From: [Clostridium] leptum DSM 753
GTDB lineage: Bacteria > Bacillota > Clostridia > Oscillospirales > Acutalibacteraceae
Assembly (NCBI GenBank): GCA_000154345.1
Contig: DS480349.1
Span: 372,001-436,000 of the forward strand
Reading direction: 5' to 3'
DNA length: 64,000 nucleotides
The position numbers were made by a program, and so were the translations under genes. This document shows, piece by piece, positions 22,480-31,203 of the stretch. Each line of letters begins with the position of its first letter. The first letter of the stretch is position 1. Under the pieces are notes generated by a model, which saw only the letters and a list, made by a program, of their open reading frames with translations, ran no database searches and was not told where the DNA came from.

Positions 22480-23400
22480 ATGACAAAAACAAAAAAGAAA
22501 TTTCATCCAATGCGCCGCTTGGAACCTTACTTCTATTTGCTCCCTTCCATTTTAGTGATCTCCGCTTTTCTGTTCTATCCAATGCTGGACTCTCTCAGGC
22601 TTTCTTTTACGAATTGGGATGGCCTTAAAGAGGCTGCGTATATCGGATGGGGCAATTACGACAAAATTTTCCATAACAACGAATTTTGGAATTCTATCTG
22701 GGTGACGGTTATCTGGGTGGTATTATCCGTTGTCATTCTGCCGCTGACAGGACTGCTCTACGGCGTCATGGTAGAATACCTCTCTCCAAACCGGGCGGCT
22801 TCCGGCGTATTCCGTACCATACTTTTTATGCCGATGATGATGTCCTATGTAGCGATCGGGCTGTTATGGCAGCTGATCTACGATCCCAATCTGGGGTTGG
22901 TCAACAGTGTTCTCGGCCTATTCGAACTCATTGATCCGGTAAATCCCATTCAGTACTTAAGCAATGCCGATATGGCGCTATTCTGGGCATTTATACCAGT
23001 AATTTGGCAGTGGTCAGGCTTTGGTATGGTAATGACCTGTGCCGCAATGATGAATATTCCCCATGACATCATCGAAGCCGCCGCAATTGATGGGGCTTCC
23101 AAAACCCAAACCTTCTGGCGGGTGGTTCTGCCTCTTCTAATGCCTACTGTGCTGACTGGCTCTGCGATTAACCTAATCGGCGGCTTTAAGGCTTTTGATA
23201 TCATCTATGTTATGACGCAAGGCGGTCCCGGCAGCGCTACCAAGGTGACATCAATTCTTATGTACCGCCTGGCCTTTACCGAAAATCGTTTTGGCTATGC
23301 CTGTGCAATGGCGGTAATCGTGTTCCTGCTGGCATTGGTATTAACCGGTCTGTTCAATAAATTCCGCGGCTCAGTAGACCGGAGCGTTGGAAATGCGTAA
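22480..23400 (+). CDS. ABC sugar transporter permease, MalF type
   Basis: The 306-residue permease has six helices, the first at about residues 18-40 (YFYLLPSILVISAFLFYP), and the EAA motif EAAAIDGASKTQTFWRVVLP. GAGGAGGAG lies before the ATG at 22480; the GTG one codon earlier is closer than ideal. With the MalG-type partner and the lipoprotein it forms a CUT1 importer. No ATPase is encoded in the island, so a shared MsmX-type ATPase elsewhere must be used. Confidence 0.93.
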   Translation: MTKTKKKFHPMRRLEPYFYLLPSILVISAFLFYPMLDSLRLSFTNWDGLKEAAYIGWGNYDKIFHNNEFWNSIWVTVIWVVLSVVILPLTGLLYGVMVEYLSPNRAASGVFRTILFMPMMMSYVAIGLLWQLIYDPNLGLVNSVLGLFELIDPVNPIQYLSNADMALFWAFIPVIWQWSGFGMVMTCAAMMNIPHDIIEAAAIDGASKTQTFWRVVLPLLMPTVLTGSAINLIGGFKAFDIIYVMTQGGPGSATKVTSILMYRLAFTENRFGYACAMAVIVFLLALVLTGLFNKFRGSVDRSVGNA

Positions 23401-23496
23401 TTTTAGTCGGTGGGAATGCTGCTGAAAGCAGTATTTCAAATATTTTTCTGTCCTTGCTGAAAAAGGACAAATTAAAAAAACGGGAGGTAAACACTA

Positions 23497-24861
23497 ATGA
23501 AAAAGAAGTTCCTGGCAGTTCTAGCTTGTATGTTAGCGGTCCCAATGGTAATGGGAGGTTGTTCCGGAGACTCTGCGAATTCCAGCGCGCCTGCTTCTTC
23601 TGATGAGGCTTCCTCTTCAGCGGAAGCTTCCAGCTCAAGCGGTGAAACCGTTAAAATTACGGCTTGGCTGAACGCGCCCCTGGAAAACGAGATGGCCTAC
23701 TATGAGGCTTTCAGTGAAAAATACCCCCAATATGAAATCGAGTACACCCTTTACCAGGATGACGAACTGAAGGAGCAAACCACAATCGCTATCCAGGCGG
23801 GTACGGCTCCCACAATTCTCCGTCCCAAGGTAGGCTCTCAGCTGAACGACTTAATTGCGGCCGGGGCATGCGCGGATTTGAATTCCTATTCGGAGCAGTA
23901 TGGCTGGAAAGACATGAGCTACGAGGACATTTATGACGCCTGCTCCAAGGACGGTGTTCTTTATGCCATTCCTCGTTCTACCGGCGGATATTGGCAGACG
24001 CTGTATTATAATGCTGATATGGCTAAAGAGCTGGGACTTGATCTGAAGCAGGACATGACCATCGATGAGTTCATCGCTTTAAAGGACACGGTCAACGGCG
24101 CCGGCTATCAGCTGCTTTCCTTCGGTAACCTGGACCGCTGGCCCGGTGTTATTATGATGGGTGACTACTTTATGCAGGTAGCGACTCCGCAGCTCATTGA
24201 TGATTTGAACAGTGGGGCGGTAAAGTGGAATGATTCTCCCGAGGTGCTGGAGGTATTCGGTACTTTACAAAAGCTTGGACAGAGCGGCGCCTTTATTACA
24301 GGCTTTGAATCCTCGGATCACCTGTCTGTCAATCAGTCTTGGGCTTCCGGAAAGACTCTGTTTATGTATTGCGGAACCTGGTGGCCGGAATCTGTGACCG
24401 GAGGGCGTGATGGCGTTCCTTTTGAGATCCACACGGTTTCCTTGCCTAAGATTGACGCTGGCACCGAGCTTCAGGGACAAATGTTCTTTGCCAACGACGC
24501 TTACGCGGTCTATAGCGGCGCCAGCGATGCCGAAAAGGAGGCCGCGGCGGCTTGGCTGGATTATTCCTTTAATTTTGACGGCTGCAAGGCAAAATTTGCC
24601 GATTCCGCTATGTACACAGTAAATAAGTCCTTTAATGAATCCATGGAAGAATTAGGAATGGAAATGGATCCCCTGTTCCAGGAAGAAGCCTTTACAAAGC
24701 AGATGGATCTGCCTCAGATGAACTTGGCGGACTGGGCGTTTGACACCTCCGTAATTGAAGAGCTGAAGCTGCGGATCGTGGATCTTTTTGCCGGTACTAT
24801 AACTCCTGAGCAGGCCGCCGATTCTGTGGCAGCTGTTGCCGCAGAGGTGATAGGAGAATAA
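23497..24861 (+). CDS. Extracellular solute-binding lipoprotein (carbohydrate)
   Basis: The 454-residue protein begins with a lipoprotein signal (MKKKFLAVLACMLAVPMV) and lipobox MGGC with Cys22. A Ser/Ala-rich linker of about 35 residues separates the anchor from a type 1 extracellular solute-binding domain (VKITAWLNAP, then TIAIQAGTAPTILRP and LYAIPRSTGGYWQTLYYN). Several Trp and Tyr residues could stack on sugar rings. GGGAGGTAAA precedes the ATG. Small hairpins at about 23413-23435 and 23450-23468 upstream may set its higher expression relative to the permeases. Confidence 0.93.
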   Translation: MKKKFLAVLACMLAVPMVMGGCSGDSANSSAPASSDEASSSAEASSSSGETVKITAWLNAPLENEMAYYEAFSEKYPQYEIEYTLYQDDELKEQTTIAIQAGTAPTILRPKVGSQLNDLIAAGACADLNSYSEQYGWKDMSYEDIYDACSKDGVLYAIPRSTGGYWQTLYYNADMAKELGLDLKQDMTIDEFIALKDTVNGAGYQLLSFGNLDRWPGVIMMGDYFMQVATPQLIDDLNSGAVKWNDSPEVLEVFGTLQKLGQSGAFITGFESSDHLSVNQSWASGKTLFMYCGTWWPESVTGGRDGVPFEIHTVSLPKIDAGTELQGQMFFANDAYAVYSGASDAEKEAAAAWLDYSFNFDGCKAKFADSAMYTVNKSFNESMEELGMEMDPLFQEEAFTKQMDLPQMNLADWAFDTSVIEELKLRIVDLFAGTITPEQAADSVAAVAAEVIGE

Positions 24862-24895
24862 CGCTTTCCCCTATTTTCACTGATTCTTTGTAAAC

Positions 24896-24944
24896 AAAGG
24901 CTGTCCTCCTTTTTATGATTTTTAAATAGGGGGCGGCCTTTTCT
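24896..24944 (+). terminator. Terminator after the binding-protein gene
   Basis: Arms AAAGGC (24896-24901) and GCCTTT (24936-24941), with an interior CCTCC/GGGGG pairing and an AT-rich loop, lead into TTTTCT. It separates the transport genes from lacI, so the regulator and the second enzyme set probably start from another promoter. Confidence 0.65.
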
Positions 24945-25028
24945 AAAAGCAAATTGGAATCCTCCTGTTATTCTCGCTTGCAACAAACCGGTGAATTCAA
25001 AAATAGGCAGAACGGAGTCTGATTATGA

Positions 25029-26081
25029 ATGGCGACAATTAAAGATGTGGCAAAACGGGCGGGAGTTTCCATTTCAACTGTTTCTAATGTATTGAACAGC
25101 TCCAAATATGTCAGCGATGAATTAACTCAAAAGGTACAGGCAGCGATCGCAGATTTACATTACCGGGTTGATGTTACAGCCCGTAATATGAAGATCAGGA
25201 ATACAAAAATGATCGGCGTAATTGTCAGTTCCTTTCATATTATTTTTGTTCCCCAGGTAATGAATGGAATTCAAAAATACGCTTCTGAGCATGGCTACCA
25301 GATCTTATTTTATTCCTCGGATTTCAGCTTTGAAAAAGAAAAGCACTGCGTTTCTCTCTTATTGGATCATAAGGTGGACGGTATTATTCTGAATTCAGTG
25401 GCCAGTTATCTGGAAAAAAAGTATTTTCGTGAGCTTGCCTCGCTAACCGCCAGTCATAAAAAGGTTTTTGTGGTGAGCCTGGAAAGAAATTTATCCAGCT
25501 ATGGGATTTTCTCCGTTCATGTAAACAATTTTCTGGGAGGAAAAATCGCCACCAAATATCTTTTAGAGGGAGGGTGTTCTCATATTGCAGTAATCTCCGG
25601 GCCCAAAATTCACGATGTGGTCTATGACCGATTATGCGGATACCGAGCCGCACTGGAAGATGCTGGCCTTGTCTATGACACCAGCATGATCGAATACGGA
25701 GATTATACAACTCTCAGCGGATATTTAGCGATGAAGCGCATTATCATGAATGGGATCCAATTTGACGGAGTTTTCTCCTGCAATGATCAGATGGCAATCG
25801 GCGTATTAAAGGCCATGAAGGAAAACCGCATAGATTGTCCTAGCCGAGTGAAGGTGATTGGTTTTGACAATACCTATGTCTCCTCCATCGCCGTTCCCTC
25901 ACTCACTACTATCAATGTTCCCAAAGTCCGTATGGGAACCGTTGCCGCGCAAAAATTAACAGAGATGATCGAGGGTACTCTTCCCTCTGGAGAAATTACC
26001 TATGAAATCCCCATCGGTTTAGTGCAAAGAACGACCACTGACCTTGATAAAGAAAACGGAATTGAACTGGAGGATTGGTAA
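25029..26081 (+). CDS. LacI family transcriptional regulator
   Basis: The 350-residue protein starts MATIKDVAKRAGVSISTVSN, the LacI/GalR helix-turn-helix, followed by the hinge HYRVDVTARNMKI. The periplasmic-binding-protein-like effector domain runs from about residue 60 (KMIGVIVSSF) with DGVFSCNDQMAIGVLKAMKE and VKVIGFDNTYVSSIAVPSLTTI. The NVLN recognition helix and the palindromes centred on CG at 17532-17553 and 17669-17686 suggest that it controls both arms of the island. The effector is probably the imported sugar or an early intermediate. Confidence 0.94.
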   Translation: MATIKDVAKRAGVSISTVSNVLNSSKYVSDELTQKVQAAIADLHYRVDVTARNMKIRNTKMIGVIVSSFHIIFVPQVMNGIQKYASEHGYQILFYSSDFSFEKEKHCVSLLLDHKVDGIILNSVASYLEKKYFRELASLTASHKKVFVVSLERNLSSYGIFSVHVNNFLGGKIATKYLLEGGCSHIAVISGPKIHDVVYDRLCGYRAALEDAGLVYDTSMIEYGDYTTLSGYLAMKRIIMNGIQFDGVFSCNDQMAIGVLKAMKENRIDCPSRVKVIGFDNTYVSSIAVPSLTTINVPKVRMGTVAAQKLTEMIEGTLPSGEITYEIPIGLVQRTTTDLDKENGIELEDW

Positions 26082-26132
26082 TCCTTTCGGGCTTCTGTCG
26101 ACACACAATTTTAATCATTTTACAAAAGGACG

Positions 26133-29100
26133 GTGATTGGGAAATCCTGCTTTTTCATTGAAAGGGCAGAGAAACCCGCAAAGAATATGAAAATACTGGT
26201 ATTTCAGCAGACGGGACTTCCCGTTTCAGAGGGCTGCGGCGATGTTTTAGAAAAGCTTTCCCAAAAAGCGGAGCTTCAATTTGTCGATACCAAAGGGATT
26301 ATGTCCGGCCAATTTTCCGGAGACTATTTCTTCAACGCTCACGGCGAATATTATCCTATGGAAATCGAAGACTCTCTTTTCTCTTTCTTTGCCCAAGGCG
26401 GAGGACTGCTTCACATCGGCGGAATGCCCTTTGAAAAGGCTATGGTCTTTGAAAATGGAGCCTGGCGCGAGGTCATCCGTACTTTAGGCGATCTCAGAAA
26501 TCACGAGGGATACGGCGGCTTGTCGATGCCAATGGATATTTTTCGGGCTAGACTTGGTTTTACTCCATATTCCCCCGCTTATGAGAACGTTTTTATGGAT
26601 TGGAAGCAAACCTTTGATAAGGCGCTTGTGGGAGACTTAACGCTGACCAATTGCATGCCGGAGCGCAGCGTAAATCTTACGACAACCGTTCCTCTGGAGC
26701 TGACCTTTCCAGAGCTGGAGCTGATTGACAGCCGCTCTTATCATGGCAGGCCGATTTGCCGGGAAACCATCCCCGCGGGTTGGGTCACGACACCGGATGG
26801 ACAAAAAGTCATGCCCTCTCTCCTGCTGACAAAATTCTGGGGAAACCCATATAATAAGGATCAATCGGTGATTCCTCATCCTTGGGCGATTTTTACCGGA
26901 GTTTTAAACGGTCCGCTGCCTGAGGAGCTGATTGATTCTATGCTGAACTGGCTGTGCTTGCCGGCGGTATTGAAAAATATTGAACTTCCCTATGCAGCCT
27001 TACATCATGGAGATACTGTTGAGGTGTTGCCGGAGCTGTGCGGCACACTTCCCATAGGCTGGCATATCCGCAGCGGGCAGGCAAAGCTGACCAAGGAAGA
27101 GCTTCGCGGCGGCAAATCCCCCGAATGGGCTATTTCTGAAAAGGATAGCATCCAGGTTTCTTATGATAAGACTTTGCTGCTGCAGCCGATTCGGTTCGAG
27201 CTTTTAGATGAGACACATCAGGTGCGGGACTTTTCAGAGTCTGCTCTTGTAACCTGGGATCCGGAAAGCCTGCGTCATACCCGCCGCTTAGAGGCGGATG
27301 GCTGCTACTTTTCGGAATATCAAAACGGCAAACAGGTTTCCCATTCCCGCTGGATCAATGGAACAAACTGGCAGGATCGCTGTCAGTATTCCCTGACATG
27401 GCATAATCCAAATCCGCTTCGGCTGGCTTCGGACGCTAAAGCGCTTCATGAAGCCGGAATGGTACTAGTGCGCACCCACTATTTCATGCCAGGCTGGTTC
27501 CGCGTCATGCCGGGAGAAATCTTTGCGGAAACCCACGGCGATTTCTACCGTTCCTTTGAGAAGGGTCCAGAAATCAGCGAGCGGCATCTGCGCGCGATTG
27601 AGGCTCACGTAGCCTTGTTCTCCCACATGGATCTTATTCTCATGCCTACCGTTTATACGCAAACAGGGCCTGAAATGGGAAATCCCGCTCATTGGGTTGG
27701 CAGTTCCAGGCTCACGATGGTCAAGGCCTATCGAAAAGCGCAAATGGCCTTTGCCAAGCAAATTATGGAACGCCTGGGAGGCTGCGCCTCGATTTCCTGG
27801 GATATCTGTAATGAAATAGACACGGAAATGTATCCTACATCAGAATGGCTGACGGAGATGCGTGGCATATGGGGAAAAACCGGACAGATGATCGGCATTG
27901 GCACCTATGGTTGTGAGGACAACGTCGCTTTGGGAGAATCCGCAGACTGGCATTCGATTCACACACCTTGCTGCAAAACCAAGGATGAATTTCGCACCGG
28001 TAAGCCCTGTCTGCTTCAGGAGGCCTGGGTTCCCACACCTTCCACTCGAAAAGGGGAAAAGGATCTGGAGGACCACCTGAGCAAAAGCCTTGCCTGGACG
28101 CTGAAATTCGGAGGCTGCGGATTGATGCCCTGGAACTGGAATATGAGCATGGTCAACTGGCGCTATAAGGTTGGGTTTGTAGATTATTGGGATCTGGAAT
28201 TAGGCTGCTGCGTCCATCCGGATGGCACTCCGCGCCACGGCCTAATTACTATGCGCAACTGGGCTGCTCTTATGGAAGGCCTGGCTTTTGACCAAACCGC
28301 TAATCAGCAGGTCGTATTTATCTATCCTAAAACCTGTTTAGAGGGCGGCGGCTATGAATACACCGTTTATTTAAAAGAGAACCATATTCCCTTTATCGGC
28401 GTAAACGACCGGGATTTCGCTGACTTTGACCTTTCCCATACCAAAGCGGTGTTCGCTCCCTATTACGCCTTAGGCTACCGGGAGGAAACCTGGCGGCGGC
28501 TGAGAAAATTCGCGGCCGATGGAGGCGTGGTGTTCGCCCATAACGACAACATGCAGCTGGATGAAAACGGAGAATTCGCCCGTCATCGTGAAATTCCGGA
28601 ACTGCCTGGTATCGAAAAAGTCGGAAAAGGCTGTATCCGGTGGCATATGGGCTATAACGAAAGCGACCCCCTGTCTCTGTGTGATCCTAAGCTGCTGAAT
28701 TCTCTTCCTTTGGTTCGGCGTGACGATACTGTAATCCCTCTGGACAATAAAAAAATACGCATTACAGAGCGTCTTAGCACTGACGAAACCACGATGCCTA
28801 CCGACTGGATTCCTTATGATTCTTTGCCGGCGCGGAATATCCCGGTAAAAATTGTCGTAGAGGATGAAGCCGGCGATATAACCAGAGGCTGGGCAAAGGA
28901 AGGAAACACCATTTCCTTATGCGGCGCTAACATTTCGGGCTTCCGTCCCTTCTTCGTCATCCAGGTGGCAGAAAATTCCTTTGTCGCCGCCGGCACCGAT
29001 CTTATGGTGAAAACAGAGCATTCGGCTGATTTCAGATTAGTGGACTACACAGTCGATGGAAAAATTCATCCCTTGAGCTGCTATTCTGTTCTGAAAAAAA

Positions 29101-29177
29101 CAGTGCATCCGGGCGAAACCATCATCCAACAGGATGGGTGGCACGCTATGCATTGGGTTCAGGTAACCTTAAAATAA
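26133..29177 (+). CDS. Large glycosidase-like protein, clan GH-A-type barrel (1014 aa)
   Basis: I do not recognise a named family. Residues about 20-110 look like a GATase or flavodoxin-like fold (MKILVFQQTG, GGGLLHIGGMPFEKA). A central TIM barrel holds SWDICNEID (Glu561, acid/base position after strand 4) and CLLQEAW (Glu630, nucleophile position). Residues about 750-860 resemble another GATase-like module (YALGYREETWRRLRKFAADG), followed by a beta-rich C-terminus. No signal peptide is present. The GTG at 26133 has a weak AAAGG; Met19 at 26187 begins a cleaner domain but has no site, so either is possible. It lies after lacI and before the dehydrogenase. Confidence 0.75.
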   Translation: MIGKSCFFIERAEKPAKNMKILVFQQTGLPVSEGCGDVLEKLSQKAELQFVDTKGIMSGQFSGDYFFNAHGEYYPMEIEDSLFSFFAQGGGLLHIGGMPFEKAMVFENGAWREVIRTLGDLRNHEGYGGLSMPMDIFRARLGFTPYSPAYENVFMDWKQTFDKALVGDLTLTNCMPERSVNLTTTVPLELTFPELELIDSRSYHGRPICRETIPAGWVTTPDGQKVMPSLLLTKFWGNPYNKDQSVIPHPWAIFTGVLNGPLPEELIDSMLNWLCLPAVLKNIELPYAALHHGDTVEVLPELCGTLPIGWHIRSGQAKLTKEELRGGKSPEWAISEKDSIQVSYDKTLLLQPIRFELLDETHQVRDFSESALVTWDPESLRHTRRLEADGCYFSEYQNGKQVSHSRWINGTNWQDRCQYSLTWHNPNPLRLASDAKALHEAGMVLVRTHYFMPGWFRVMPGEIFAETHGDFYRSFEKGPEISERHLRAIEAHVALFSHMDLILMPTVYTQTGPEMGNPAHWVGSSRLTMVKAYRKAQMAFAKQIMERLGGCASISWDICNEIDTEMYPTSEWLTEMRGIWGKTGQMIGIGTYGCEDNVALGESADWHSIHTPCCKTKDEFRTGKPCLLQEAWVPTPSTRKGEKDLEDHLSKSLAWTLKFGGCGLMPWNWNMSMVNWRYKVGFVDYWDLELGCCVHPDGTPRHGLITMRNWAALMEGLAFDQTANQQVVFIYPKTCLEGGGYEYTVYLKENHIPFIGVNDRDFADFDLSHTKAVFAPYYALGYREETWRRLRKFAADGGVVFAHNDNMQLDENGEFARHREIPELPGIEKVGKGCIRWHMGYNESDPLSLCDPKLLNSLPLVRRDDTVIPLDNKKIRITERLSTDETTMPTDWIPYDSLPARNIPVKIVVEDEAGDITRGWAKEGNTISLCGANISGFRPFFVIQVAENSFVAAGTDLMVKTEHSADFRLVDYTVDGKIHPLSCYSVLKKTVHPGETIIQQDGWHAMHWVQVTLK

Positions 29178-29230
29178 CGTATCAAACTAAAACGAAAATC
29201 CCATCTATACAGAAAGAAAGGAATGTTATC

Positions 29231-30286
29231 ATGAAAATTTTAGTATATGACGCTCCCAAAACGATGCGGGTCGATGAGGCTCCTGATTTTCCTTTAGGCG
29301 AAAACGATCTCCGTGTACAGACTCTTTATTCCGGAATGAGCCACGGTACCGAAATGAACGTCTATCGAAACCTGGTGCCTCAGTTTTCAAAAATCAATGA
29401 TCCGGAAACCCGGCTTCTTCTTCCGGCTGAAGGGCAACAGGCCTGGACTTATCCGGTAAGAAGCTGCGATCCCGGTATGTGGGGGCTTGGCTATTCCAAT
29501 GTAGGTAAGGTGATCGAAAAAGGCGCCAAGGTCGCTGGCTTTGAAATCGGAGATATTGTTTATTCTTCCTCTCCCCACCAGACCCAGGTAGTCAAGGACG
29601 CCTCTGAATTTATTAAGGTCCCAAAGGACCTCGATCCCAAATATGTAATCTTTTTCTTTAATCTCATGACCACCTACAACGCCATTCTGGACGCGCGAAT
29701 TAAGCTGGGCGACGTAGTTGTGGTCAGCGGTTTAGGCTTGCTTGGTCAATTGTGCGCCCAAATGGCCAAAATGAGCGGCGCGGCAAAGGTATATGGAATC
29801 GATACCTACTCCCACCGCCGCCAGGCCGCAGAGGAAAATGGCTGCGACGACACCTTTGATCCCCTCAGCGGCCAGGATATCGCTTTGGAAATTCGGAAAA
29901 GAACCGGCAATCGAGGGGCTGATGTGGTGCTTGAGGTTTCCGGCAACACGCACGCTTTAAACGAGGCAATTCGGATTGCCGCGCCGGAAACTACTGTCAT
30001 CGTCGTAAGCTGGTACCAATCGGAGGCCAGAGGTCTTTACCTGGCGGATGAATTTCATCATAACCGCATCGGACTGAAGCAGTCTCAAAGCGCCCATGTA
30101 GATCCTGCTTTTTCCACCCTTTATTCCTTAAGCCGCCGGCAGGAGTTTTGTATGAATCTTTTGAAACAGCTGTCCCTCGATAATTTGATCAATATGGTAG
30201 ATTATCAGGATGCTCCTGCCGCTTATGAACATGTAGATCAGCATCCTGAGGACGTCATTCAAATCGTATTCCGCTATGACAGCTGA
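29231..30286 (+). CDS. Zinc-type alcohol dehydrogenase family protein
   Basis: The 351-residue medium-chain dehydrogenase has the catalytic-domain start SGMSHGTEMNVYRN, an NAD-binding fold with VVVSGLGLLGQLCAQMAKMSG at about residues 160-180, and a following acidic residue region (YGIDTYSHRRQ) fitting NAD preference. The zinc-ligand Cys of typical alcohol dehydrogenases is not obvious at the first site (Gly-Met-Ser-His-Gly-Thr-Glu instead), so metal dependence is uncertain. AAAGGAATG precedes the ATG at 29231; longer in-frame starts overlap the preceding gene. It probably oxidises or reduces a sugar derivative. Confidence 0.88.
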   Translation: MKILVYDAPKTMRVDEAPDFPLGENDLRVQTLYSGMSHGTEMNVYRNLVPQFSKINDPETRLLLPAEGQQAWTYPVRSCDPGMWGLGYSNVGKVIEKGAKVAGFEIGDIVYSSSPHQTQVVKDASEFIKVPKDLDPKYVIFFFNLMTTYNAILDARIKLGDVVVVSGLGLLGQLCAQMAKMSGAAKVYGIDTYSHRRQAAEENGCDDTFDPLSGQDIALEIRKRTGNRGADVVLEVSGNTHALNEAIRIAAPETTVIVVSWYQSEARGLYLADEFHHNRIGLKQSQSAHVDPAFSTLYSLSRRQEFCMNLLKQLSLDNLINMVDYQDAPAAYEHVDQHPEDVIQIVFRYDS

Positions 30287-30300
30287 AAGGAGGCGTCCCT

Positions 30301-31161
30301 ATGATCAAGCTCGGCGGCCATGTATTTCCCAGCGCTGAAGAAAACGCGAAGGATCCGGAGCTGCTGGCCCATTTAGCCAAACAAATGGGTTATCAAGCGG
30401 CCTATGCACCTGATTATCTCACCATCGATAAGCCTGACGAGATCCGTATTGCTCGAAAAGCCTTTGAAAAAGAGGGCATTTTGATTGCTGAAGCGGGCTA
30501 TTGGGAAAACATGCTGGATTTGCGTCCCGACGAACGCAGAAAAAACCGGGAGGAAATGTGTAAAATCTACGCGATGGCTGAGGAGTTAGGCGCCGGATGT
30601 GTGGTAAACACAGCGGGCTCCTATTGCGAAGGGCCGGGATACCAAAACCATAATCCCCAAAATTTTACCGAGGAACATTTTGAAGACGCCGTGGAAATGG
30701 CCCGGTTCATCATTGACACAGTAAAGCCTAAGCGCACCTACTTTACCTATGAGGTTTTCATGTATAACTCGATTGATTGTCCGGAACAGTATGCCAGAAT
30801 TTTGAAAGCGGTAGACCGGGAGAAATTCGGAGCCCATATTGATCTGACAAATATGATGCGTTCCCCGAGGGAGCTTTATCAGGCGAAAGAGCTGACGGAA
30901 AAATGTGTTGAGCTCTTCCCAAATAGAATTATTTCTGCTCACGTAAAAGATGCCCGTTTAAAACGTCCGGCAATTACCACGTTGATTGAGGAAGCCATTC
31001 CCGGAGAAGGCGAAGTGGATTTATCCGCATTTTTAAAAGGCTTTGCTTCTCTTCCCCACACAGTAACTATGATGATGGAACATTATCAAAACGCGGATGA
31101 ATACAGCAGAGGCCTCCGGTATCTCCAAAGAGTCGCTCAGGAGTCCGGGATCTCTCTTTAA
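30301..31161 (+). CDS. Sugar phosphate isomerase/epimerase-like TIM-barrel protein
   Basis: The 286-residue protein is of the xylose isomerase-like/AP-endonuclease 2 family. Metal-site residues are visible as the Glu of YFTYEVFMYN, the Asp-His pair region HIDLTNMM, the Asp of HVKDARL and the Glu of MMMEHYQ near the C-terminus. AAAGGAGG lies before the ATG, and it follows the dehydrogenase by 14 bases. Members isomerise or epimerise sugars or act on 3-keto-glycosides as lyases (for example in C-glycoside cleavage). The neighbouring dehydrogenases make the latter role plausible. Confidence 0.85.
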   Translation: MIKLGGHVFPSAEENAKDPELLAHLAKQMGYQAAYAPDYLTIDKPDEIRIARKAFEKEGILIAEAGYWENMLDLRPDERRKNREEMCKIYAMAEELGAGCVVNTAGSYCEGPGYQNHNPQNFTEEHFEDAVEMARFIIDTVKPKRTYFTYEVFMYNSIDCPEQYARILKAVDREKFGAHIDLTNMMRSPRELYQAKELTEKCVELFPNRIISAHVKDARLKRPAITTLIEEAIPGEGEVDLSAFLKGFASLPHTVTMMMEHYQNADEYSRGLRYLQRVAQESGISL

Positions 31162-31203
31162 CCCAAACGCATAAACACGGGTTACAGAAAGGAAGAAAAA
31201 GCC

